Assembly: GCA_964570205.1 (NCBI GenBank) | Contig: CAZMXI010000134.1 | Coordinates: 1 to 13,948, forward strand | DNA length: 13,948 bases | Direction: 5' to 3' | Origin: CAZMXI01 sp964570205 | GTDB taxonomy: Bacteria > Planctomycetota > Phycisphaerae > Tepidisphaerales > Tepidisphaeraceae | Shown here: piece after piece, positions 7,455-13,948 of the stretch | Numbering within the stretch: the first letter of the stretch is position 1 | Layout of the letters: every line of letters begins with the position of its first letter | Notes under the pieces: generated by a model | Seen by the model: the letters and a program-made list of their open reading frames with translations, nothing else | What the model was told of the DNA's origin: nothing | Database searches by the model: none | Program-made: the position numbers and the translations under genes

Positions 7455-9053
7455 TTACTTGATTCCGGATGCCCCGATGGCTTCGCTGACGGTCTTGGCG
7501 CCCAGGGGTGTCTTGCCATCGAAGGGGCCGTCAGCGCTGCCCTTGGGCCAGTTGACAGGGTTGGCGTACTGGTTCTCGTCCTTGTACTGCCTCTGCAGTC
7601 GCTCGATTTCGGCCTTCAGCTCAACAAAAAGCCTCTTCACCTCGGGCTTGTCGGCGTCGGCGTAGAGCAGATTGTTCTGTTCGGCCGGGTCCTTCGCCAG
7701 GTCATAAAGCTCGTAGACGTTCTTCGTCCAGTAGTAAATGAGCTTGTGCGTGCCCGTACGCACGCCAAGGTGGGCGCGGGTGTTGTGGTGGCCGGGGTCG
7801 TGGTAATAGCGATAGTAGATGCTGGTTCGCCAGTCAGCGGGCGTCTCTCCGCGGAGCAGCGGTGCAAGGCTGCGTCCCTGCATGGAGTCAGGAACGGGCA
7901 GGCCGGCCAGGTCGAGGAAGGTGGGGGCGAGATCGATATTGGCAACCAATTGGTCCGGCGTGGCGCCGGCCTTGATGCCGGGGCCGCGGGCGATAAGCGG
8001 AGCGCGTAGGCCGGGCTCGTACATGAATCGCTTGTCATACAGGCCAAGGTCGCCGAGATACCAGCCGTTGTCGGCGGAGTAGATGACGATGGTGTTCTTT
8101 GCCAAGCCGGTCTTGTCGAGGTAGTCAAGGACCTTGCCGACGTTGTCATCCACACCCTGCACGCAGGCGAGGTAGTCCTGCATGTAGCGCTGGTATTTCC
8201 ACTTGATGAGCTGCTTACCGGTGAGGGTCTTGCCGTCGACGGTGACTTCGGTCGGCTTGACGTTCAGCCACTGGTTCCGCTCGGGGCCTTTGAGGTTGGC
8301 GGGCGGCTGAAGCTTGAGATCGCGGCGTGTGAGGTCGCGGGCAACGGTCTGCTCGTTCTCGGGCAGCGCGGCCGGCCGGGTGCCATAACTGTCCCAGAGG
8401 GTGTCGGGCTCGGGAATGACGCGGTCCGTGAAAAGGGCCTTGTTACGCTCGTCGGGCTCCCAGGCACGATGCGGGGCCTTCTGGTGAAGCATGAGGAAGA
8501 ACGGCTTGTCCTTCGGACGGGTTTCGAGGAACTCGATCCCCAGGTCGCCGGTGATGTCGGTGCAGTGGCCGGTGATCGTCAAGCGGTGGCCGGGAACAAG
8601 GAAAACCGGATTCCAGTACGAACCCTGACCGGGAAGTACAATCCACCGGTCGAAGCCGGTGGGGTCGGAGCCCAGGTGCCACTTGCCGATCATGCCGGTG
8701 TGATAGCCGCCGGCCTGAAGTCGCTTGGCCACGTTGTCGCGCGAACCGTCGAGGCGGTTGAAGACCGGAACGCCGTTCAGGTGCGAGTATTGCCCGGTGA
8801 GAAGGGTGGCGCGGCTGGGGGTGCAGATGGAGTTGGTGACAAAGGAGTTGGTGAAGCGCGCTCCCCCGGCCGCCAGTCGGTCAAGGTGCGGCGTGTGGTT
8901 CACCTTCGAGCCGTAGGCCGATATGGCGTGCTGCGCATGATCATCCGAGAAGATGAAGATGATGTTGGGTCTTTCCGACTGGGCCGCTGCACGGAAGCCC
9001 GCGAGGGAAATCAGCAGGAGGCTGGCACTTAAGATGCGGAAGTGTTGTGTCAT
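7455..9053 (-). CDS. Secreted formylglycine-dependent sulfatase (S1 family)
   Basis: 532 residues with a signal peptide (residues 1-24, hydrophobic LLLISLAG, cleavage after AAA), so it acts in the periplasm or outside. The sulfatase signature C77-T-P-S-R81 followed by ATLLTG is intact; Cys77 is the residue converted to formylglycine, which needs a separate maturase not present here. Metal-site aspartates are D37-D38 (FSDDHA) and D328-N329 (SADNG). K124/H126 (GKWHLG), K192/H195 (KAPH) and K341 complete the usual catalytic set. The end (GVRTGTHKLIYY, YELYDLAKDPAEQNNLL) is the common C-terminal subdomain. Length is normal for family S1. The start is supported by AAAGG (9061-9065) seven bases upstream. 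The neighbouring exported beta-helix protein suggests joint action on a sulfated glycan; the specific sulfate ester cannot be read, although N-acetylhexosamine-6-sulfatase-like relatives are plausible. Confidence 0.93.
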   Translation of the reverse strand: MTQHFRILSASLLLISLAGFRAAAQSERPNIIFIFSDDHAQHAISAYGSKVNHTPHLDRLAAGGARFTNSFVTNSICTPSRATLLTGQYSHLNGVPVFNRLDGSRDNVAKRLQAGGYHTGMIGKWHLGSDPTGFDRWIVLPGQGSYWNPVFLVPGHRLTITGHCTDITGDLGIEFLETRPKDKPFFLMLHQKAPHRAWEPDERNKALFTDRVIPEPDTLWDSYGTRPAALPENEQTVARDLTRRDLKLQPPANLKGPERNQWLNVKPTEVTVDGKTLTGKQLIKWKYQRYMQDYLACVQGVDDNVGKVLDYLDKTGLAKNTIVIYSADNGWYLGDLGLYDKRFMYEPGLRAPLIARGPGIKAGATPDQLVANIDLAPTFLDLAGLPVPDSMQGRSLAPLLRGETPADWRTSIYYRYYHDPGHHNTRAHLGVRTGTHKLIYYWTKNVYELYDLAKDPAEQNNLLYADADKPEVKRLFVELKAEIERLQRQYKDENQYANPVNWPKGSADGPFDGKTPLGAKTVSEAIGASGIK

Positions 9054-9060
9054 GACCGGG

Positions 9061-9065
9061 CCTTT
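9061..9065 (-). promoter_or_regulatory. Shine-Dalgarno site of the sulfatase gene
   Basis: AAAGG on the minus strand, seven bases before the ATG at 9053. It supports the start that also gives a complete signal peptide. Confidence 0.55.
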
Positions 9066-9090
9066 CTGCGATTCAATCGTTCAGGCAGAC

Positions 9091-9119
9091 ATGTTCGTCA
9101 TCCCGCGAGATCGTGTCAA
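9091..9119 (-). promoter_or_regulatory. Weak candidate promoter for the sulfatase gene
   Basis: A perfect TTGACA (9114-9119, minus strand) lies 17 bases before GAACAT (9091-9096), which keeps only A2, A5 and T6 of the -10 consensus. It is placed sensibly, about 40 bases before the sulfatase ATG, but the poor -10 makes chance possible. Confidence 0.25.
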
Positions 9120-9179
9120 CGCGGACGCGTCTTGCGCGACGACCTCCACTCTTGGATGCCCCAGAGGCCTTTGAGCGCA

Positions 9180-9317
9180 GGCCCGGCCGGCCGCGTCGGA
9201 CGACGCCAGCCGTCCGATCGCGTTGAAGACGGCGATTCTGCTCCGGAAGAACCGCCACGTCTTCAGGCCCGGGAACGGTGCTCGGGCGAGCGACTTGTTC
9301 ATGAACCGGATGCACAC
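9180..9317 (-). other. Coding-like stretch of unknown nature after the enolase-superfamily gene
   Basis: In the same frame as, and 24 bases after, the stop of the preceding gene, a GTG at 9317 opens a frame that runs to 9081. Its first 46 codons have G or C in the third position in 42 cases, as real genes here do; the remaining 32 codons fall to about two thirds. The peptide is rich in Phe, Arg and Ile (FMNKSLARAPFPGLKTW, FNAIGRLAS) and matches no family I recognise. It may be a small gene, a decayed gene remnant, or chance. No Shine-Dalgarno site precedes the GTG. Confidence 0.25.
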
Positions 9318-9341
9318 CTGCGAGATGATGTCGATTCGTGG

Positions 9342-10499
9342 CTAACGAAGGACCATGACATGGTGTCCGCCCGGGTCGGCCGCCAGCCGGATGACTTTCT
9401 GTTCATCCACCACGATCCCGAGACCGGGGCTGTCGGGAATATGAACCATGTCCGCTTCCCGCGGCAGCGATACGCACAGGACGTCATCCAATAGAAACTG
9501 TGGACCGTTCAAGGCGCACGGATGGGTTATCCCGAACGCCGCAGCCAGGTGCGCGTTGGCAGCAAATGCAACGCCGCCGTCCGTCAATCCGCTGCTGACG
9601 AGCAGCAGGCCGGCCGCTTCGGCCATCTGGGCGCATTGAATCGACGGCCGAAAACCGCCATTACGGGTGACTTTCATCGCTAATGCCGACAGGGCACGTC
9701 GATGGATGTTGTCCATCATCGGCGCGGGCCCGGTAATAGGCTCATCCAACGCCACTGGCACCGGCGATGCCGCCAGAACCTGCGCCGATGCTTCCGACTG
9801 GTCCGGAGGGACAGGTTGCTCAAGGAGGTCCAGACCTGCCCTTGCCAGTTCCACGGCGCGTGCCGGCGCTTCGTGGGGCGCCATGCCGCCGTTGGCGTCG
9901 CCCCAGAGATAGCCCTGGGGGAAGCTGGCTTTGATCGTGCGGCACAACTCGACGTCCCACCAGCGGGCGCCGCCCAATTTGATGTTGCAGCTTCGAAATC
10001 CGCGGCATCTCGCTTCTTCGATGCTCGCGCCCACTTCCGCCTGATCGGTTCCGGTGATGGTCCAGCTCAACTGAACTTGCTCCGCCCTGGCGTAGCCCAA
10101 CAGATCGCGTATGGGCAACCCCAGTGTTCGCGCCAAGGCGTCATGCGCGGCGATGTCGATCGCCGCGCGGGCGATGGGCATGCTCAGCCCATACAATGGC
10201 GCTATGGCGCTGTCCATCGCCCGGTGCAATCCGTCAAGGTCCGTCAGAGGCCGCCCCAGGACCGCCGGGCCGAAGTAACTTTCCAGCGTCGTGAAAACCG
10301 ACTCGCTCGTTTCCGGCGACCACTTGGCGATCGGCGAGCCCTCGCCCCAGCCAACGACCCCATCGCTCGTCGTGAGCTTGACCAGGATGATCCGCCGTCC
10401 AGAGGCGGCGCTGCCCACTGCGCCGCGCGAGGTCTTGAACAGCCCGGAGAAAGGCAGCGTGATCGAGAACAGGTCCAGAGATTGGATGATGGCAGACAT
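9342..10499 (-). CDS. Enolase-superfamily enzyme, muconate lactonizing enzyme subgroup (epimerase/dehydratase-like)
   Basis: 385 residues, normal for the family, no signal peptide. The N-terminal capping domain runs to about residue 130 (VVGWGEGSP at 48-56, MPIARAAIDIAAHDALA at 107-123). The barrel carries the expected catalytic set: general base K174 in NIKLGG, metal ligands D201 (GDANGG), E227 (LLEQPV) and D252 (LDEPI), and the second base K276 in MKVTRNGG. Two opposed lysines place it in the MLE subgroup, which contains muconate cycloisomerase, o-succinylbenzoate synthase, dipeptide epimerase and hydroxyproline dehydratase/epimerases. The usual K-x-K motif reads N-x-K here. Substrate not assignable: a dipeptide epimerase label would be a guess, and a sugar-acid-type role is suggested only by the neighbours. 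It lies 72 bases after the M16 gene; no ribosome site is obvious before the ATG at 10499. Confidence 0.85.
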   Translation of the reverse strand: MSAIIQSLDLFSITLPFSGLFKTSRGAVGSAASGRRIILVKLTTSDGVVGWGEGSPIAKWSPETSESVFTTLESYFGPAVLGRPLTDLDGLHRAMDSAIAPLYGLSMPIARAAIDIAAHDALARTLGLPIRDLLGYARAEQVQLSWTITGTDQAEVGASIEEARCRGFRSCNIKLGGARWWDVELCRTIKASFPQGYLWGDANGGMAPHEAPARAVELARAGLDLLEQPVPPDQSEASAQVLAASPVPVALDEPITGPAPMMDNIHRRALSALAMKVTRNGGFRPSIQCAQMAEAAGLLLVSSGLTDGGVAFAANAHLAAAFGITHPCALNGPQFLLDDVLCVSLPREADMVHIPDSPGLGIVVDEQKVIRLAADPGGHHVMVLR

Positions 10500-10571
10500 G
10501 TCGCCGGCTGAGAATAGGGGATAAACCCCGGCGAGGGAAGGCCTGCCTCTACCGACATCGACTGGCTATGC

Positions 10572-11790
10572 TCAGACCTCTGGCCCAAGGCTGACCATCG
10601 TGAAGGGCTCGAACGGGAATTGCCGCATCAAGTCGAGCATCGCCTGACGATCAATCGAGAGCAGCGTGGCCATGTCCTGCTCCAGCGAGCGATACTGCCG
10701 CGTGTATACCCACTGGCTGCCGATCGCGCGCATCCGGCCGAGAGGAATCTCGCCCTGGAGCACGATGCTGCTGGCGATCTTGTTCTTGGCGCGTTCNNNN
10801 NNNNNNGACCCGCTGCAATTCCTTAAGAGCGATCTCGATCGCCTCATCCGTCCGGTCGGGATCCGTCACCAGCGAGAGGTAGTAGCTGCCGGCCCGGTCG
10901 TGCGGATAGAAGCCGAACTCGGCCTCTTCGGCGATGGCGTTGTCCACCAGGGCCCAGTAGAAACGGCTGCCGTCCGTGTCGCCGACGACATCCGACAGCA
11001 CACGGGCTGCAAAACGGCGCTCATCCTGCGCGTCCGGGCCGGGCGTGAATCCCATCGTGTACTGGCGATTGAGCTTGGGATCCGCCAGTCGCCGAACATG
11101 CTCGTGATACGTTGGCGCGGGATACTGTCGCGACGCGTGCACGCGTGGCCAATGGCCGTAGTACTTGTCCGCCAGTTCAAGAAACCGCGGAAAATCCAGC
11201 CGCCCCGTCGCCACCAGCACCATGTTCCCCGGCCCGTAGCGCCGCGAAAAATACTCCGCCATTTGATCATGTTTGAGTTGCTGAATCGACTCTACCGAAC
11301 CCAGCACGCTCTTGCTCAGGGGATGATCGCCAAAATGCTCGGCCATGGCATGTTCGTAAAGCCGATGGCCGGGATCATCCAGGTACATGGCGATCTCCTC
11401 AAGGATCACCTTCTTTTCGGTCTCGAAGTCGCGGGGGCGGATGGCCGGCCGCAGCAGGTGAGACAGATGCTCGACAGCGCGCTCCGTGAACTCCGGCAGC
11501 ACGTTGGCGTAATACGCCGTCATCTCCTGGCTGGTGAACGCGTTGTACCTCGCGCCGATCTCGTCGAAGATGCGGTTGACGTCTTCCCAGTTGTATTTCT
11601 CGGAGCCCTTGAACATCATGTGCTCAAGGAAGTGGGAAACGCCGTTCATGGCCGCGTCCTCGTCGCGCGAGCCGGTCGTCACGAACGCCCCGACAGCGAT
11701 GGAATGCGAATCGGGGTTGATTTCGGCCACGATATCCAGGCCGTTGGAAAGCTGGTGATAATGGTGAGTCAAGGGCATAGGGCTGCTCAT
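10572..11790 (-). CDS. M16 family zinc peptidase, catalytic subunit (interrupted by an assembly gap)
   Basis: The coding frame from the ATG at 11790 gives 328 residues up to base 10807, where ten Ns begin; after the Ns, a different apparent frame from 10796 (ERAKNKIASSIVLQGEIPLG onward) gives the last 74 residues to the TGA at 10572. Both are parts of one M16 protein, and the apparent frameshift is an effect of the N count. The zinc site is H53-F-L-E56-H57 in GVSHFLEHMMF, with third ligand E132 (VILEEIAMY) 74 residues further on, the classic HxxEH-x74-E arrangement. The usual R..Y substrate-binding pair of the C-terminal half is not evident (SRFYWALVDNAIAEEAEF). The start overlaps the stop of the upstream M16 gene as ATGA, so the two are translationally coupled and probably form a heterodimer. 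No signal peptide is seen, so it is likely cytoplasmic. Confidence 0.9.
10797..10806. other. Assembly gap (10 N) inside the M16 catalytic-subunit gene
   Basis: Ten undetermined bases. Both flanks end on whole codons (GTC at 10809-10807, GAA at 10796-10794, minus strand), so the true missing length must be a multiple of three, not ten. Family members usually have a short linker of roughly 7-12 residues here, so the true gap may be about 20-40 bases. Confidence 0.95.
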
Positions 11791-13022
11791 TCGGGCATCT
11801 TCAACGCTTTCGGACCGACGGTGACAATCGTAAACGGGCCCGGCCGGTTCTTCTTCAAGTAATCGTTGACCTGATTCACGGTGATGCCATCGATCGCCGC
11901 CTTCATCTCATCCAGCGTCCGGATGCGTCCTCGAATGAAGAAATCGTGGGCAATGGCGCCCGCCCGGGCCGACGTGCTCTCGCCCTGCATGATGGTGGCG
12001 GCCTTCAGACCCGTCTTGGCGCGGCCCAACTCGTCGGCCGTGATCCCGTCGCATAACCGGTACAGTTCGGCAATGAATGTATCAAGGGTCGCCTGGGCGC
12101 GGTCATTGCTTGTGCCGGCATAGCCGAGGATGCTGCCGCGATCTTTCAGACTGGTGTAACCAGCCCAGACGTTATAGACCAAACCTCGCTTCTCGCGGAC
12201 CTCGGTAAAGAGACGCCCGCTCATGCCGCCGCTCAACACCTCCACGGCCAGCCGCAGGGAGTAGTAATCGGGATGCGTCTCCTCGACCGCAGGATAGGCA
12301 ATCCCGATGTGCGTCTGTTCACTGGGATGCTCGTCGTGGTAGATGCGGCCCGGCGGTGACGCCATGTCGACAGCCGGGGGCTTGCTCGCTGTCCAGTCGC
12401 CAAAACGCTCGTCGGCCGCGGCGACCAAGCCTGCGAAGTCGATGTCGCCGGCCATCGCGAGAATCATCCCCTCTGGTTGGTAACGTTCGGTGTGCTGCTG
12501 CCGGGCAGCCTCGACCTTCATCGCTTCGAGCTGCTGCTTGTCGCCCATGCTGTTTCGGCCGAACGGCCACGGAAAATGCCACTCGCGCAGTTTGATCAGC
12601 ACCTTCTGACGAGGATCATCCTCGATGCCCTCAATCGCCTGGATGGCCAGGTCCCGGGCCGCCTCGAAACCGCTTTCGGGCAGATGGGGGCGGCGAACGA
12701 TGTCGGCATACGTGGGTACGGCCTCGATCACTCTGGCCGCCATAGCGGCGCAGCCGAAGCGGGTGTGATAGGTGCCCACGCTGGCCGACCGGTGCAGCCC
12801 CAGGCTATCCAGATAGTCCGTCAGTTCACGGCTGTTACGGTTGCCTGCCCCCCGCAGAACCAGGTCCGAAAGCACGGTGGATACGCCTGAAGCCTCACGC
12901 GGGTCGAACGATGCGCCAGCCGGCAACAACAAGGTCATCGCGGCCGATTGCACCCCCGGCATCTTCTCGCCGAGAACCGTCAGGCCGTTAGGCAGGGTCT
13001 TCTGATAATAGCGATCAGGCAA
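11787..13022 (-). CDS. M16 family peptidase, non-catalytic partner subunit
   Basis: 411 residues if started at the TTG at 13022. The same frame runs up to a GTG at 13076, but that start has no ribosome site and would place a perfect TATAAT inside the gene, whereas the TTG has AGGAG five bases upstream and gives the usual family opening (YYQKTLPNGLTVLGE). The zinc motif is lost: GVSTVLSDLVLRG replaces GVSHFLEHMMFKG of the partner, so T, S and D stand where H, E and H should be. The R..Y pair of the C-terminal half is kept (R276 and Y283, in TEVREKRGLVYNVW). In two-subunit M16 peptidases one chain brings zinc and the other substrate-binding residues, which is what the two genes show together. 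The stop overlaps the next start as ATGA. Likely cytoplasmic; substrate unknown. Confidence 0.9.
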   Translation of the reverse strand: MPDRYYQKTLPNGLTVLGEKMPGVQSAAMTLLLPAGASFDPREASGVSTVLSDLVLRGAGNRNSRELTDYLDSLGLHRSASVGTYHTRFGCAAMAARVIEAVPTYADIVRRPHLPESGFEAARDLAIQAIEGIEDDPRQKVLIKLREWHFPWPFGRNSMGDKQQLEAMKVEAARQQHTERYQPEGMILAMAGDIDFAGLVAAADERFGDWTASKPPAVDMASPPGRIYHDEHPSEQTHIGIAYPAVEETHPDYYSLRLAVEVLSGGMSGRLFTEVREKRGLVYNVWAGYTSLKDRGSILGYAGTSNDRAQATLDTFIAELYRLCDGITADELGRAKTGLKAATIMQGESTSARAGAIAHDFFIRGRIRTLDEMKAAIDGITVNQVNDYLKKNRPGPFTIVTVGPKALKMPE

Positions 13023-13027
13023 TGCAT

Positions 13028-13032
13028 CTCCT
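13028..13032 (-). promoter_or_regulatory. Shine-Dalgarno site deciding a TTG start for the M16 partner subunit
   Basis: AGGAG on the minus strand, five bases (ATGCA) before the TTG at 13022. It is the best ribosome site in the window and favours the TTG over the GTG at 13076. The ATG visible in the spacer is out of frame. Confidence 0.6.
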
Positions 13033-13052
13033 GTGGTTTCAACACGGGGGCG

Positions 13053-13058
13053 ATTATA
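13053..13058 (-). promoter_or_regulatory. Candidate -10 box (TATAAT) of the M16 operon
   Basis: A perfect TATAAT on the minus strand. With transcription starting about seven bases on, near 13046, the leader would be about 24 bases and contain the AGGAG site and then the TTG. The hexamer 17 bases upstream (CTGGCG) matches the -35 consensus poorly. Confidence 0.5.
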
Positions 13059-13076
13059 GGCTTGAGCGTCCGTCAC

Positions 13077-13474
13077 GCCAGCGGACGTTTTTGTCCGTTA
13101 ACACAAACAGGTAAGATGCAGCCGATCTCCGGTCCATCGGCATGGGCGACGGGAAACCGCATCTCTTCTGCAGCGGTAATGCCTTCTGCGGGGCATGACG
13201 CCAGTCACACCCTCGTATCCCGGATTGGATCCGCCATCGGCACAGCCGATCGGTGATGCGCAAATGCGTCCGTCCCTGTGGATGGCGCCTCAGAGGGTTG
13301 ACTCGGCGTGTGACTTGATGCGCCCGGAAAGGCAGGGTCTTCTCAAGTGGGCGTGCACGCCCAGCGACATCGCGTCTGAACTGGGGCTGCGGAGATGAGC
13401 GACGCCCGCGTCTGCAATGATCTGGACGATCGGCGGAGAGGCCGGGCCATCGCCCTGTCTCATCCCATGCCCGA
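13077..13474. other. Intergenic region between the HNH gene and the M16 operon
   Basis: About 400 bases with no gene I can support; short open frames on both strands show no recognisable motif. Two small hairpins are visible: CGGAC/GTCCG around a six-base loop (about 13082-13097), and ATCGGC-ACA-GCCGAT (13236-13250). Neither is followed by a T-run on either strand, so neither is a standard intrinsic terminator. No tRNA or known RNA was recognised. Confidence 0.5.
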
Positions 13475-13508
13475 TCATCTTCGGCCGCGTCGATTCGACC
13501 TGGGATGA
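13460..13508. repeat. Inverted repeat spanning the end of the HNH gene
   Basis: TCATCCCA (13460-13467) and TGGGATGA (13501-13508) are perfect 8-base inverted copies with 33 bases between them, flanking the HNH stop codon. It could fold at the end of that transcript, but no T-run follows. Confidence 0.3.
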
Positions 13509-13801
13509 TCGCAGGCCGGCCGCGTGCGGAACACCCGCCCGGGCTTCTGCTTGCGAATCCATTTGAGAAACGGCTGAAGCTGCGGCGCCTGACGCAGCCG
13601 TTCTATGGAGTCGTATGACTCCTCCAATTCGCGATTGGTGAACAGGGCGTGAAGCTGTTTGTGGCAGGGTTTGCAGAGCGGCCGACGATGTTCAGGCTTG
13701 CCGCCACGCTCCTTGGGCTTAAGATGATGCTGCGTGATCAGGTCGACCGGCACCAGTCGCCCGCACAGGCTGCATCGCTCATGAGCCAACTGTTCCGCCA
13801 T
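13475..13801 (-). CDS. Small HNH endonuclease-family protein
   Basis: 108 residues from the ATG at 13801. The zinc/HNH core is clear: C10 and C13 (CSLCGR), the H25-H26 pair (TQHHLKP), C43 and C46 (LCKPCHKQLHALF, with H47 and H51), then a conserved tail (LEESYDSIERL, FLKWIRKQKP) typical of short stand-alone HNH proteins. The frame stays open to a TTG at 13939 and on to the window edge, but the extra 46+ residues have roughly half G/C at third positions, no family similarity I recognise, and contain a TATAAT promoter element, so the short form is preferred. HNH folds nick or cut DNA, but the role of this small family is not established. The basic Arg-rich last ~20 residues may bind nucleic acid. 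No phage or restriction partner is visible nearby. Confidence 0.75.
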   Translation of the reverse strand: MAEQLAHERCSLCGRLVPVDLITQHHLKPKERGGKPEHRRPLCKPCHKQLHALFTNRELEESYDSIERLRQAPQLQPFLKWIRKQKPGRVFRTRPACDHPRSNRRGRR

Positions 13802-13840
13802 CGTGGATGGACGACTGCGTTGAAACCCAGCCGCCTGGGC

Positions 13841-13849
13841 ATTATACCA
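13841..13849 (-). promoter_or_regulatory. Candidate extended -10 promoter (TGGTATAAT) of the HNH gene
   Basis: TGGTATAAT on the minus strand has the extended TGn element plus a perfect -10. Transcription would begin near 13834, about 33 bases before the ATG at 13801. No strong -35 is seen, as expected for extended -10 promoters. No Shine-Dalgarno sequence is evident before the ATG. Confidence 0.45.
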
Positions 13850-13948
13850 CGTCCTGAAATGGCGACAGTGTTCGGTCTGGGTTAAGGTCGCGTGAGGGTC
13901 CGGCGCGCCAGGTTGGTACGTTTGATACAATTTCGCCAATCCAACACT

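Noticed and set aside
9196..9217. Hairpin TCGGACG/CGTCCGA with 8-base loop after the enolase-superfamily gene, considered as a terminator
   Set aside because: The stem is perfect, but no T-run follows on the minus strand and it lies in a coding-like stretch.
9702..10511. 269-codon plus-strand frame opposite the enolase-superfamily gene
   Set aside because: Arg/Ala-rich shadow translation of a gene whose metal ligands are all intact on the other strand.
10516..10529. GGGG-ATAAA-CCCC palindrome between the M16 and enolase-superfamily genes, considered as a terminator or operator
   Set aside because: A four-base stem without a T-run is too weak to call.
10666..11862. 398-codon plus-strand frame opposite the M16 catalytic subunit
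   Set aside because: It reads through the N run and is antisense to an evident M16 gene; no domain is visible.
13195..13398. 67-codon plus-strand frame in the intergenic region
   Set aside because: No ribosome site and no recognisable domain; it is short enough to occur by chance in GC-rich DNA.
13290..13562. 90-codon minus-strand frame overlapping the end of the HNH gene
   Set aside because: No motif or family resemblance, and it overlaps a recognisable gene in another frame.

Overview
The window looks like draft or metagenome-assembled sequence (there is a 10-base run of N) from a GC-rich bacterium. The gene content points to Planctomycetota, possibly a Phycisphaerae-like lineage: a formylglycine sulfatase, a large secreted right-handed beta-helix protein, a URO-D-like methyltransferase-fold protein beside a glycoside hydrolase, a two-domain pterin synthase and a paired M16 peptidase operon. 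This assignment rests on family recognition, not on a marker gene.

Left arm, plus strand (1-4493): a clan GH-A glycoside hydrolase that enters from outside the window, then after 34 bases a uroporphyrinogen-decarboxylase-like protein, then an overlapping gene for a fused double-domain 6-pyruvoyl-tetrahydropterin/QueD-like synthase. A perfect TATAAT sits 8 bases before the last start codon, inside the end of the URO-D-like gene, so the pterin gene may have its own nearly leaderless promoter.

Middle and right, minus strand (13801 down to 4499), in order of transcription: a small HNH protein; a pair of M16 zinc-peptidase-family genes coupled by an ATGA overlap (first the subunit without the zinc motif, then the HxxEH subunit, which the N run interrupts); an enolase-superfamily (muconate lactonizing enzyme subgroup) protein; a signal-peptide-bearing S1 sulfatase; and a signal-peptide-bearing beta-helix protein. 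The two arms converge with only 5 bases between stop codons.

The glycoside hydrolase, sulfatase, beta-helix protein and enolase-superfamily enzyme fit together as a pathway for breaking down a sulfated (perhaps acidic or methylated) polysaccharide: desulfation and backbone cleavage outside the cytoplasm, sugar-acid or cyclic-acid chemistry inside. That pathway, and any role of the URO-D-like protein in it, is inference from neighbourhood. The M16 pair, pterin synthase and HNH protein look like unrelated housekeeping genes. I found no CRISPR array, tRNA, rRNA, insertion sequence or phage gene.
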